Source: Prescottella agglutinans (GTDB taxonomy: Bacteria; Actinomycetota; Actinomycetes; Mycobacteriales; Mycobacteriaceae). Taken from it: a stretch of DNA of 64,000 nt. How positions within the stretch are numbered: position 1 is the first letter of the stretch; the number at the start of each line of letters is the position of its first letter. Both the position numbers and the translations under genes were made by a program. Of the stretch, positions 27,389 to 35,381 are shown piece after piece. The DNA is taken from the NCBI RefSeq assembly GCF_004011865.1, contig NZ_RKLP01000002.1, positions 372,001 to 436,000 of the forward strand, given 5' to 3'. Under the pieces are notes generated by a model that made no database searches, was not told where the DNA came from, and saw nothing but the letters and a program-made list of their open reading frames with translations.

Positions 27389-28456
27389 ATGTTCCTCAGT
27401 ATTCGAGATCTCCGCTTCGCCAAGGGTCGGTTCACCCTCATGAGCTCGGCCCTGTTCCTGATCTCCCTGATGGTAGTCATGCTGTCGGGGCTGACCACAG
27501 GACTGGGCAACCAGTCGATCGCCGCCGTGCAGAACATCGGCGCCGACAAGTTCGCGTTCGGCGAGCCCGCCGACGGTCAGTCGCTCTCGTTCGGCGAATC
27601 CACCGTCACCGAGCAGCAGCGCGACGCCCTCGCCGCGACGCCCGGCGTCGACGAGGCCTCGATCATCGGGATCGCACCGGTCCGGATCAGCACGGGCAGC
27701 AGGGAGGTGGCCGCGTCCGCGTTCGGTGTGGACGGCGGATCCTTCGCCGCCCCCGTCCCTCTCGACGCCGGATCGGCCGCGGTCGACAGCGACCTCGCGA
27801 AGGACAACGGGTGGGACGTGGGCAGCCGAATCAATGTCGGCGCACAGACGTTCACGATCACCGCACTCGTCGACGACTCCCTCTACAGCCACCAGCCCGT
27901 GGTGTGGATCGACCACGAGATGTGGACGCAGCTGCCGTCCGCCGGCGGCAGCGACGGCACCGTCGTCGCACTGCGCACGTCGGGTGGATTCGACGCCGAC
28001 GGCGCCGCCGCGGCGACCGGCACGTCGATCACCGACGAGAAGGGCGCCCTCGAGGCGATCGGCTCCTACACCTCGGAGCGCGGCTCGCTGCTCCTCATGC
28101 AGGCGATGCTGATGACCGTCAGCGCCCTCGTGGTCGGCGCGTTCTTCACCGTCTGGACCATCCAGCGCAGCCAGGACCTGGCGGTCCTCAAGGCTGTCGG
28201 CGCATCCACGAAGTACCTGCTCAAGGACGCCCTCGGCCAGTCGCTGATCGTGCTGGTCCTCGGCGCCGGGCTCGGCAGCCTCGCCGCGGTGGCACTGGGC
28301 GCGGTCGCGTCACAGTTCGTTCCGTTCACGCTGACCCTGTCCGGCACCCTCGTGCCGTTCGTCGCGCTGATCGTCATGGGCATGGTGGGCGCCGCCGCCG
28401 CCCTGGCCCGCATCGTCTCGATCGACCCCCAGTCTGCGCTCGCGAACGCCCGCTGA
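27389..28456 (+). CDS. FtsX/MacB-like ABC transporter permease
   Basis: 355 residues. TM1 at about 18-40 (SSALFLISLMVVMLSGLTTGL), a large extracytoplasmic domain (about 45-225), then three C-terminal TM helices (about 233-345) with the FtsX pattern FTVWTIQRSQDLAVLKAVGAS and the end DPQSALANAR. MacB-type permeases usually export or relay signals for antimicrobial peptides or lipids. The ATPase gene follows 29 bp later. A TACTTT hexamer is at 27316-27321 and an overlapping upstream frame begins at 27345. Confidence 0.88.
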   Translation: MFLSIRDLRFAKGRFTLMSSALFLISLMVVMLSGLTTGLGNQSIAAVQNIGADKFAFGEPADGQSLSFGESTVTEQQRDALAATPGVDEASIIGIAPVRISTGSREVAASAFGVDGGSFAAPVPLDAGSAAVDSDLAKDNGWDVGSRINVGAQTFTITALVDDSLYSHQPVVWIDHEMWTQLPSAGGSDGTVVALRTSGGFDADGAAAATGTSITDEKGALEAIGSYTSERGSLLLMQAMLMTVSALVVGAFFTVWTIQRSQDLAVLKAVGASTKYLLKDALGQSLIVLVLGAGLGSLAAVALGAVASQFVPFTLTLSGTLVPFVALIVMGMVGAAAALARIVSIDPQSALANAR

Positions 28457-28485
28457 GCCGGCCGACAAACCCCGAAAGGACTCCC

Positions 28486-29199
28486 ATGAGCATCGACCTC
28501 CGCGACATCGTCCTCACCTACCCCGACGGCGACACCCGGCTGCGCGTCCTCGACGAGGTGAACCTCCACGTGGACCGCGGCCACCTGGTCGCCGTGACCG
28601 GCCCGTCCGGGTCCGGCAAGTCGAGCATCCTCGCCGTCGCCGGGCTGCTGACCTCACCCGACTCCGGCACCGTGACGATCGACGGCACCGACGTCACCGG
28701 CCTCGACCGCGCAGCCCGCACCGATGTGCGGCGCGAGAAGCTCGGCTTCGTGTTCCAGCAGTCGAACCTGCTGCCGTCCCTCACCGCCACCGAGCAGCTG
28801 GAGATGATCACGCACCTGAACGGCGGCAAGGTCCGGGAGAGCCGCCGGCGCGCCCGCGACCTGCTGAGCAGCCTCGGCCTCGAGGGCCAGCTGGACCGAC
28901 GCCCGCACCAGCTCTCCGGTGGACAGCGTCAGCGGGTCGCGATCGCCCGATCGCTCGTGAACGATCCCGCGGTGCTGTTGGTGGACGAACCGACGTCGGC
29001 CCTCGACGAGGAACGCAGCCGGGAGATCGTCGCCCTGCTGGCCGACCTGAGCCGCGAACGCTCCGTCGCGACGGTCATGGTGACCCACGACCTGAACCAG
29101 CTCGACCTCGTCGACGCGGCCTACGAGATGCACAGCGGGCGGCTGCGGCCCCGGGCTGCAGTTCCCACCGTCCCCGTGGCGGCTACAGGAGCTTACTGA
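28486..29199 (+). CDS. ABC transporter ATP-binding protein (MacB/LolD type)
   Basis: 237 residues with all motifs intact: Walker A GPSGSGKSS (about 39-47), Q-loop FVFQQSNLLPS, signature LSGGQRQRVAIARSL (about 143-157), Walker B VLLVDEPTSALD and the switch His in VMVTHDLNQ. It energises the FtsX-type permease encoded just upstream. AAAGGA precedes the ATG. Its last 17 bp overlap the 3' end of the convergent SDR gene. The unit is divergent from the two-component system, a common arrangement for stress-induced exporters. Confidence 0.92.
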   Translation: MSIDLRDIVLTYPDGDTRLRVLDEVNLHVDRGHLVAVTGPSGSGKSSILAVAGLLTSPDSGTVTIDGTDVTGLDRAARTDVRREKLGFVFQQSNLLPSLTATEQLEMITHLNGGKVRESRRRARDLLSSLGLEGQLDRRPHQLSGGQRQRVAIARSLVNDPAVLLVDEPTSALDEERSREIVALLADLSRERSVATVMVTHDLNQLDLVDAAYEMHSGRLRPRAAVPTVPVAATGAY

Positions 29200-30022
29200 A
29201 CTGGTCGTTGGCCTTCTGCATGACGAACTCGTACGGCGGGGCGAACTTGCGCGCCCACCAGTAGCCGAACCGGACGTCCGCGGACGTGTACACCAGGAAG
29301 CGGTTCTTCGCGATACCGGCGAGGATGCAGGCGGCCACCTTCTCGGGGGTGACCGCGCGCTTCTCGAACCGGCGGGTGAGCTTCTCGATCCGCGGATCGG
29401 AGCGGTCCACCCCGGCGATCTGCACGGTGCCCACGAGCGGCGTGCGGACGCCACCGGGAACGACGAGGCTCACCCCGATGTCGTGGCGCTTGAGGTCGAA
29501 CCGCAACACCTCGGACACGCCGCGCAGCCCGAACTTGCCGGCGCTGTACGCGGCGTGCCAGGGCAGCGCCAGCAGGCCGGCCGCCGACGAGACGTTCACG
29601 AGGTGCCCGCCCCGTCCGGCGGCGATCATCGGCGGCACGAAGCACTCGATGACGTGGATCGGTCCCATCAGGTTGACGTCGACCATCGACTTCCAGTGCC
29701 GGTGTTCCAGGTTCTCGACGGTGCCCCACGCCGAGATCCCGGCAACGTTCATCACGACGTCGAGGCTGCCGAACTGATCGTGGATCTCGTCCGCGAAGGC
29801 GGTGACCGCCTCGAAATCGGAGATGTCGAGCGCCCGCGAGTAACTGACGGTGCCGCCGGCCGCGCCGATGAGGGCGATCGTCTCGGCCAACCCGATCTCG
29901 TTCACATCGGTGAGGAACAGGTGGGCGCCGCGTGCCGCCGCGGCGATCGCGGTGGCCCGGCCGATCCCGCTGGCAGCCCCGGTGATCAGGCACTTCTTAC
30001 CGTCGAGCGTCTTGATCGCCAT
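29183..30022 (-). CDS. Classical short-chain dehydrogenase/reductase
   Basis: 279 residues. Cofactor motif LITGAASGIGRATA (12-25, TGxxxGIG), DVN at the end of beta-2 suggesting NAD(H), NVAGISAWG (about 90), catalytic Ser in NVSSAAGLLALP, and YSAGK (YxxxK, about 156-160). The C-terminal extension resembles SDRs annotated as acetoin or mycobacterial lipid-linked dehydrogenases, but substrate is unknown. The ATG at 30022 follows GGGGGA. It overlaps the ABC ATPase gene by 17 bp at the 3' end. Confidence 0.88.
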   Translation of the reverse strand: MAIKTLDGKKCLITGAASGIGRATAIAAAARGAHLFLTDVNEIGLAETIALIGAAGGTVSYSRALDISDFEAVTAFADEIHDQFGSLDVVMNVAGISAWGTVENLEHRHWKSMVDVNLMGPIHVIECFVPPMIAAGRGGHLVNVSSAAGLLALPWHAAYSAGKFGLRGVSEVLRFDLKRHDIGVSLVVPGGVRTPLVGTVQIAGVDRSDPRIEKLTRRFEKRAVTPEKVAACILAGIAKNRFLVYTSADVRFGYWWARKFAPPYEFVMQKANDQFSKLL

Positions 30023-30104
30023 CGCGTGCAGTCCCCCACCTTCGCCGATCCGTTCGGTCCGTGTCGGCAGTGTACGTGGCGCACGCCACTTCCGCGCTCG
30101 ACGA

Positions 30105-30135
30105 CTTCCGGCGCCGAGATACACGGCGCCGGAAG
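30105..30135. terminator. Perfect 12-bp hairpin without U-tract
   Basis: CTTCCGGCGCCG pairs perfectly with its complement around the 7-nt loop AGATACA. It is 15 bp beyond the stop of the 51-residue gene (minus strand) and upstream of the SDR gene. It probably terminates or protects the short transcript; no T-run follows on either strand. Confidence 0.5.
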
Positions 30136-30150
30136 CTGTGGGACGAGTGC

Positions 30151-30306
30151 CTAGAGGCGCTGTGTCATCTCGTCCTGGTAGTCGCGGATGGTCTTCTCGA
30201 TCCCGTCCGCGTCCTCGGGACGACCGTGGCTGCGCGCGTCGTCCGCCCGCTCACGCAGCACGCGAATCGCCCGGCGCAATTCGTTGTCGCTCATTCTGCG
30301 GTCCAT
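30151..30306 (-). CDS. 51-residue charged helical small protein
   Basis: Reads MDRRMSDNELRRAIRVLRER, then ADDARSHGRPEDADGIEKTI and a tail ending DEMTQRL. It is highly charged, predicted almost wholly helical, with no signal peptide or cysteine. The ATG at 30306 has GGGA 5-8 nt upstream; the internal ATG at residue 5 is an alternative. A strong hairpin follows the stop, giving a self-contained unit divergent from the espR-like gene. The regular heptad-like spacing of Leu/Ile/Val suggests a helical hairpin. Function unknown. Confidence 0.6.
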   Translation of the reverse strand: MDRRMSDNELRRAIRVLRERADDARSHGRPEDADGIEKTIRDYQDEMTQRL

Positions 30307-30514
30307 GAGTCCCAGTTTCCCCGCAGGCACTCACATTTTCCAGGTTCCGGTGGCACCGGGCCGACATCGTTACCGCACAGCGTGGCGTCGAGCTATCACA
30401 AGGTTATTCACACTCCAAGGCCCCGTTCCACCGTCTCGAACGGGGCAACGAGAGCGTCTTCCGAACGGTCGACCAATCATCATTCTCGAGCTACCCGCCG
30501 GTTATTCCCGGTGC

Positions 30515-30520
30515 TACTAT
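30515..30520 (+). promoter_or_regulatory. Extended -10 (TGC-TACTAT), leaderless start of the espR-like gene
   Basis: TACTAT with a TGn extension (30512-30514) is 7 nt before the ATG at 30528. No SD. Confidence 0.6.
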
Positions 30521-30527
30521 CTTCGCG

Positions 30528-30944
30528 ATGTCTGACTTCGCCGCGCGGCTCAACAAGCTATTCGATACCGTCCACCCTCCCGGCCGGAAACCCCACACGA
30601 ACGCCGAGGTGGCGAACGCCCTCATCGCCGACGGCCACCAGATCTCGAAGCCGTACATCTCGCAGCTACGTTCGGGGCAGCGGTCCAATCCGTCGGACGA
30701 GACAGTCGCGGCCTTCGCGAAGTTCTTCAAGGTGAAGCCGGCGTACTTCTTCAACGACATCTACGCCGCGAAGGTCGACCACGACCTCGACCTGCTGTCC
30801 CAACTGCAGGGCTACGGGCTGCGCAGGCTCGCGACACGCGCCTTCGACCTGTCCGAGGAGTCACAGGCGCTGCTGACGGCGCTCGCGGAGAAGCTGCGGG
30901 CCGCGGAAGGGCTGCCGGAGATCCCGCCGGACGCGTCCCGCTAA
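30528..30944 (+). CDS. EspR-like nucleoid-associated transcriptional regulator
   Basis: 138 residues. Full-length similarity to M. tuberculosis EspR is recognisable: FAARLNKLFDTVHPPGRKPHT at the start, then the helix-turn-helix ISKPYISQLRSGQRSNPSDETV and FFKVKPAYFFNDIY. EspR is a dimeric nucleoid-associated regulator that bridges DNA and controls cell-wall and ESX-1 genes. No ESX-1 genes are in the window, so a general nucleoid role is likelier here. The C-terminal dimerisation helices (about 85-130) are kept. Leaderless promoter. Confidence 0.82.
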   Translation: MSDFAARLNKLFDTVHPPGRKPHTNAEVANALIADGHQISKPYISQLRSGQRSNPSDETVAAFAKFFKVKPAYFFNDIYAAKVDHDLDLLSQLQGYGLRRLATRAFDLSEESQALLTALAEKLRAAEGLPEIPPDASR

Positions 30945-31017
30945 CGGACCCGCGGCGGCGATCCGACGAGCGAGCCCCCGCAGAAGTCGCCCCGTCCGCG
31001 AGAAGACCGGACACGAA

Positions 31018-31047
31018 AGAGGCCCCCTCCCGAAGGAGGGGGCCTCT
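31018..31047. terminator. Bidirectional hairpin between the espR-like gene and tRNA-Ala
   Basis: A perfect 13-bp stem (AGAGGCCCCCTCC with its complement) is closed by the tetraloop CGAA (UUCG on the minus strand). On the minus strand it follows the tRNA 3' end by 7 bp and is followed by TTTCGTG; on the plus strand CTTGTTG follows. Confidence 0.8.
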
Positions 31048-31054
31048 CTTGTTG

Positions 31055-31127
31055 TGGAGCTGAGGGGAATCGAACCCCTGACCTCTTCGATGCGAACGAA
31101 GCGCGCTACCAACTGCGCCACAGCCCC
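31055..31127 (-). tRNA. tRNA-Ala, anticodon CGC
   Basis: A 73-nt cloverleaf. Acceptor stem GGGGCTG/CAGCTCC contains the G3-U70 alanine identity pair, with discriminator A73. The anticodon arm is CTTCG-TTCGCAT-CGAAG, anticodon CGC, reading GCG. The T arm is AGGGG-TTCGATT-CCCCT. CCA is not encoded. A promoter-like TACAGT lies at 31166-31161, with GTTGTC 16 bp further upstream. Confidence 0.96.
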
Positions 31128-31160
31128 GAACCACGATCCGCTTTCGCTGACCGCTCGGAA

Positions 31161-31188
31161 ACTGTAACAGGACATGACCCCGGACAAC
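31161..31188 (-). promoter_or_regulatory. Probable tRNA-Ala promoter
   Basis: On the minus strand GTTGTC (31188-31183), a 16-bp spacer and TACAGT (31166-31161). The predicted start is about 30 nt upstream of the mature tRNA 5' end. Confidence 0.45.
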
Positions 31189-31229
31189 GAATCGCCTGGT
31201 CAGATCCCATGTCTAGGCGCAAACGAAAC

Positions 31230-31261
31230 GAGCGCCCGATCACCGTGGTGATCGGGCGCTC
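31230..31261 (-). terminator. Terminator of glpR
   Basis: A perfect 14-bp stem (GAGCGCCCGATCAC with its complement) with a 4-nt loop is followed on the minus strand by GTTTCGTTTG. It lies 60 bp after the glpR stop. Confidence 0.7.
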
Positions 31262-31321
31262 AGCGCTCTCGAAGTGCTTCGGCGACTCCCGCGGAGTCCC
31301 TCGCGGCCGTGCCGCGGGGCG

Positions 31322-32143
31322 TCACATCCCCGACGCCCGCCGCATCCCGTCGTCGCGGTAGCCGTCGTAGCCACGCCGCTCGCCGTACTCCTCCGCCTCG
31401 ATGTCGTAGTGCTCGAGGTGGTCGAACGCCGGATCCCCGTCGTCGACCTCCAGCACGACCGCCCCGGTGCGACGGAGCCGCGACGGCACCAGACGCAGTT
31501 CCTCGTCGGTGTCGGACTCCACCCCCAGGCGGGAGCGGCCGAGTCGTGCCATCCGACGCCGCCGGATCTCCTGCTCGAGGTTGACCTGACGCCGCAGGTA
31601 CGCCATGTAGCCGACGAGCCCGAATACGGCGAGGGCGAACACCCACCACAGGACCGGACTGACGGCGATCGCGAGCGCGGCCGTGAGAATCGCCGCGAAC
31701 ACGAACCCGAGCATGGCGCGCTGCCGGAACTGATAGCGCGCCGCCCGGGCGAGCGCGTCGGCCTCCGGGTCGAATCCGCCCCGGCCGCGCCGATTGGGAA
31801 CGAATTCCCGTGCGGAACCGCGCTGGCGATCCATCTCGTCATCCATCATTTCGGAGTCGGCATGAACATCCATTCGGTCCTCCGCGTCTGTGCCGTACAT
31901 GTCGTCGTCGCCGTGTGTGTCGCTGCTCTGCGATGTCGGCCCGTGATGCCAGTTCGGATCACTGCGATGCCCTGCCGCGGGACCACGTGCCGGCCGATCC
32001 GCGCCTCCCCGGAACAACACTCGAGTGGCGAGCGCCGCATCTGTGGTCTGCCGGATGCGAGGCCGCTTGCTGACGAGCATCGGAACAAGGACGAACAGCC
32101 AGACGGCAACCAGCGCGATCCAGATGATCGAGGAACTCGGCAT
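31322..32143 (-). CDS. GlpR/SepX-type divisome membrane protein
   Basis: 273 residues. TM1 at residues 4-22 (SIIWIALVAVWLFVLVPML), a disordered cytoplasmic linker rich in Asp/Arg/His (about 30-130), two closely spaced TM helices (about 140-180), then a cytoplasmic tail. This is the layout of Rv0996-like proteins, called SepX in Streptomyces and GlpR in Corynebacterium. GlpR is the membrane receptor of the gephyrin-like division protein Glp, and the glp gene lies 1.9 kb away on the same strand. GGAGGAGG before the ATG at 32143 decides the start. Confidence 0.78.
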   Translation of the reverse strand: MPSSSIIWIALVAVWLFVLVPMLVSKRPRIRQTTDAALATRVLFRGGADRPARGPAAGHRSDPNWHHGPTSQSSDTHGDDDMYGTDAEDRMDVHADSEMMDDEMDRQRGSAREFVPNRRGRGGFDPEADALARAARYQFRQRAMLGFVFAAILTAALAIAVSPVLWWVFALAVFGLVGYMAYLRRQVNLEQEIRRRRMARLGRSRLGVESDTDEELRLVPSRLRRTGAVVLEVDDGDPAFDHLEHYDIEAEEYGERRGYDGYRDDGMRRASGM

Positions 32144-32609
32144 ACCGGCGACCTCCTCCCATTCGTCTACCAGCACTGATGACGCTCTTGCCCCGTTCAG
32201 GGTAGTGGCATCCGCTCCCTCATCGTCGCAGACGCGCCGACTCAGCTTTCGCAGGTGTCACACCCGTCACTCGATTATCACCCCTCGAGAACGAAATTGC
32301 AGCCTCGAGATTCAGTGACGGTGATCGCCCCACCGATCCGGGGCGGCGCACGGGCACCGCTCACCCCCGCACCCCGCCCCGGGGTGCCAATTCCGACGAT
32401 TCGCTCGAAAACCGGAATTGGCACATTTGGTAGACCGAATCCGAATTGTTAGCTTTTCTTTATCAAATTTGCGATAACTAGTCGCCAAAATCTTACGCGC
32501 CAGTGATGGAGAACGAATACTGCAATCGAGGCGACGCCGCGCGGAGTCGTCCAAAACTGCCCGAGGCCGGTTTGCACCGGTCGCGAACAAACGAAGACGA
32601 GGAATTCCT
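32144..32609. other. 466-bp intergenic region upstream of the porin, with a long inverted repeat
   Basis: No convincing gene. A perfect 12-bp inverted repeat, GTGCCAATTCCG (32384-32395) and its complement (32413-32424), is separated by 17 nt. Immediately after it come TTTGGT (32426-32431) and TAGCTT (32450-32455) at 18-bp spacing, a weak promoter candidate. The tract 32430-32490 is strikingly A+T-rich for this genome. The leader to the porin would be about 150 nt. Confidence 0.5.
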
Positions 32610-33347
32610 ATGCTCGTGAATCACCAGTCTTTCCTTCGCCGCAAGCTCGCACGCTCCAGCACCCTCGCCCTCGCCGGGGCCGCGGCCCTGATGCTGACGA
32701 TCTCCATCGGGTCGGCCGGCGCCGACGTGATGCAACAGGAGGACACGTCCGCCCACACCGTCAGCTTCGACGGCTGGGACCTCCGCATCGACCAGACCGG
32801 ACAGTCCATCAACAGCGTTCCGCCGCTGTCCGGTAACCAGTTCACGCGCGACCTCTTCGCCAGCCAGCGGGCTCTCGCCACGGTGAGCGGCAACGGCGGC
32901 GCGCCGTTCACCGGCGGCACCCTCGAGGTCGGCTACCAGATCGGCTACCAGGCGGACGTCTCCAACGGCGCCGTGATCACCGGCAACGCGGGCCTCACGC
33001 CGGGGGCGGTCTACATCCCTGAGGAGGCGCAGACCCTCATCCTCACCGCCGATCCCAACGTGCCGGCCGCCGTGAACCTGTTCACCGGCCAGGCACTCGA
33101 GCTCGGCGTCGAGGCACCCGTCGAGGGCAACCTCTCGACGCAGGTCGCCCCCGGCACCATCGCGACGGTCCCGGTCCAGAAGAAGGAGTGCAAGTCCACG
33201 CAGTGCGCGATCACGCTGCGCGACGTGCACCTCGAGGTCAACCACGCGATGGGTTCGGTGTCGGTGCGCTCGTACGCCATCTTCACCGCGTCGACCGACG
33301 TCGCCGACGACGTCGTCGTCAGCTACGGCCCGCCGGTCATCGTCTGA
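32610..33347 (+). CDS. MspA family porin
   Basis: 245 residues including a signal peptide (about 1-38, cleavage near GSAGA-DV). The mature protein of about 207 residues has the MspA pattern: HTVSFDGWDLRIDQTGQSINSVPPL near the start, FTRDLFASQRALATVSG, then TLEVGYQIGYQADVSNG and a C-terminal beta pair (DVHLEVNHAMGSVSVRSYAIF, VSYGPPVIV). Such proteins form octameric channels through the mycolic-acid outer membrane. The two Cys in KECKSTQCA are unusual and may form a disulphide. AGGA is 8 nt before the ATG. Confidence 0.9.
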   Translation: MLVNHQSFLRRKLARSSTLALAGAAALMLTISIGSAGADVMQQEDTSAHTVSFDGWDLRIDQTGQSINSVPPLSGNQFTRDLFASQRALATVSGNGGAPFTGGTLEVGYQIGYQADVSNGAVITGNAGLTPGAVYIPEEAQTLILTADPNVPAAVNLFTGQALELGVEAPVEGNLSTQVAPGTIATVPVQKKECKSTQCAITLRDVHLEVNHAMGSVSVRSYAIFTASTDVADDVVVSYGPPVIV

Positions 33348-33423
33348 GCACGGATCAGCGGCCTCGCCGGCAGTCGGGCACCGGCGGGGCCGCTCCGCGT
33401 TTCTCGGGTTCGACGAGGGCGGA

Positions 33424-34059
33424 CTACGCCCAGTCCGCGCGCCCCTCGCGCACCAGCCGATCGGACACCGAACCCGGCACCTCCTCGACCGTCATCGCCA
33501 CCAGCAGATGATCACGCCACTGGCCGTCGACGTCGAGGTATCGGCGCAACAACCCTTCCTCGCGGAACCCGGCGTGTCGGAGCACCGCCTGGCTGGCCAC
33601 GTTCTCGGGGCGCACCGTGGCCTCCACCCGGTGCAGCATCATGGGCCCGAAGCAGTGGTCCAAGCCGAGCCCGAGCGCCGCCGTCGCGACTCCCTGTCCG
33701 CCGACCTCCTTGGCCACCCAGTAGCCGATCCACGCCGAGCACAGCGCACCGCGGATGATGTTCCCGACCGTGATCTGCCCACAGAAGTCGCCGTCCAGTT
33801 CGATGGCCATCGGCAGCATCCGACCCTTGCGGGCCTCCGAACGAAGACTCGAGCACAGCCCCGGCCACGCCGTGATGTGGTGTCGGTCCGCCCACGGCGC
33901 CTGCCCGGTCGGCTCCCACGGCTCGAGGTGTTCCTGATTCTCGATCCGCAGCCGACTCCACACGGCCGCATCCCGCAATCGGATGGGTCGCAACGTCACT
34001 CGGCCCGCCGGGACCCGCAGCGGGCCGATCCGTACCGGCCAACCCGGATGCACCGACAT
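33424..34059 (-). CDS. rimJ: RimJ-like GNAT N-acetyltransferase
   Basis: 211 residues. The GNAT fold is visible in GRVTLRPIRLRDAAVWSRLR at the start. The acetyl-CoA loop region is VGGQGVATAALGLGLDHCF, with RVEATVRPENVASQAVLRHAGFREEGLLRRYL at the end, a RimJ/RimL signature. Substrates are typically N-termini of ribosomal or other proteins. It starts 7 bp after the glp stop; galU-glp-rimJ order matches M. tuberculosis Rv0993-Rv0995. Confidence 0.85.
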   Translation of the reverse strand: MSVHPGWPVRIGPLRVPAGRVTLRPIRLRDAAVWSRLRIENQEHLEPWEPTGQAPWADRHHITAWPGLCSSLRSEARKGRMLPMAIELDGDFCGQITVGNIIRGALCSAWIGYWVAKEVGGQGVATAALGLGLDHCFGPMMLHRVEATVRPENVASQAVLRHAGFREEGLLRRYLDVDGQWRDHLLVAMTVEEVPGSVSDRLVREGRADWA

Positions 34060-34066
34060 CGAGCGT

Positions 34067-35326
34067 TCAGCCCCGCTGCGCAAGGAACGCGACTTCCACC
34101 TGTTCGCCGGCACGGATCTCGGTGACGTCCGGCTCGACAAGAACCAGACAGTTGGCCTCGGCCAGCGTCGCGAGCAGATGCGACGACGCACCCGGCGCGC
34201 CGCCGAGCGCCTGGACCAGGTACTCCCCTGTCGACTCGTCGCGCATCAGCTGACCGCGCAGATAACCCTTGCGGTTCGCGATGGACGTGATCGGGCTGAC
34301 CGTCCGCGCGGTGACGATCCGGCGCATCGGCTGTCGGCGACCCAGGGCGATACGGATGAGCGGCCGGACCATGACCTCGAACACCACCAGGGCGCTCACC
34401 GGGTTGGACGGCAGCAGGAACGTCGGCACCTCGTCCCGTCCGAGCTGTCCGAAGCCCTGCACCGAGCCCGGGTGCATCGCCACCCGCTCCACCTCGAGGT
34501 TCCCGAGGTCGGCGAGCGCATCGCGGACCTCGTCGGAGGCGCCGCCGCCGACAGCCCCCGCGATCACGACGATCTCCGAGCGGATCAGCTGACCCTCGAC
34601 CACCTCGCGCAGGCGCCGCGGATCCATCGTCGCGATACCGACCCGATTGACGTCGGCGCCGGCGTCGCGGGCCGCGGCCGCGAGCGCGTACGAGTTGACG
34701 TCGTAGACCTGACCCGGTCCGGGGGTCCGGTCGATGTCGACCAGTTCGCCGCCGACCGAGATGACCGACAGGCGCGGACGCGGATGCACCAGGACCTTGT
34801 CCCGGCCGACCGCGGCGAGCAGACCCACCTGCGCGGCACCGATGATCGTGCCGGCCCGCACAGCGACGTCACCCGGTTGGACGTCGTCGCCCGCGCGACG
34901 AACGTAGTCGCCGGACCGGACCGGCTTGTAGACCTTGACGCGGGCATGCCCGCCGTCCGTGCGGTCCATCGGCAGCACCGCGTCCGCCAGCGTCGGCAGC
35001 GGCGCACCGGTGTCGACCCGCACCGCCTGACGCGGCTGCAGCCGAATCGGCTGGCGCGAACCCGCGGTGACCTCGCCGACGACCGGCAAGGTCAGCTCGG
35101 TGGGCTCGCCGTCCTCGCCGCGGATGTCGGTACCCGCGGCGAGGACGTCGACGCTGCGCACGGCGTAGCCGTCGATGGCGGCCTGGTCGAAGCCGGGCAG
35201 GGGCCGTTCGGTCACCACTTCCTCGGCGCACAGCAACCCCTGCGCCTCGGAGATTGCGACCCGGACGGGCCGGGGGGCGACCGCGGCAGCAGTCACTCGC
35301 GACTGCTGCTCCTCAACCGAGCGCAT
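34067..35326 (-). CDS. glp: MoeA/gephyrin-like protein Glp
   Basis: 419 residues with four MoeA domains: linker and domain with LPGFDQAAIDGYAVRSVDV (about 43-61), the MPT-binding domain LSVISVGGELVD (about 185) and IVIAGAVGGGASDEVRDAL (about 244-262), then LLPSNPVSALVVFEV and a C-terminal beta domain. Classic MoeA inserts molybdenum, but in this galU-linked position the Corynebacterium orthologue Glp acts in cell division with FtsZ, Wag31 and the receptor GlpR. The canonical GGVSxG motif is degenerate here (GGGAS), consistent with loss of MoeA activity. I infer the Glp role from synteny. Confidence 0.8.
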   Translation of the reverse strand: MRSVEEQQSRVTAAAVAPRPVRVAISEAQGLLCAEEVVTERPLPGFDQAAIDGYAVRSVDVLAAGTDIRGEDGEPTELTLPVVGEVTAGSRQPIRLQPRQAVRVDTGAPLPTLADAVLPMDRTDGGHARVKVYKPVRSGDYVRRAGDDVQPGDVAVRAGTIIGAAQVGLLAAVGRDKVLVHPRPRLSVISVGGELVDIDRTPGPGQVYDVNSYALAAAARDAGADVNRVGIATMDPRRLREVVEGQLIRSEIVVIAGAVGGGASDEVRDALADLGNLEVERVAMHPGSVQGFGQLGRDEVPTFLLPSNPVSALVVFEVMVRPLIRIALGRRQPMRRIVTARTVSPITSIANRKGYLRGQLMRDESTGEYLVQALGGAPGASSHLLATLAEANCLVLVEPDVTEIRAGEQVEVAFLAQRG

Positions 35327-35381
35327 GTGGTTTCTCGTCCTCCCGACCCTGGCCGACCCGACCGTGTACTGCTGCGTGCTG

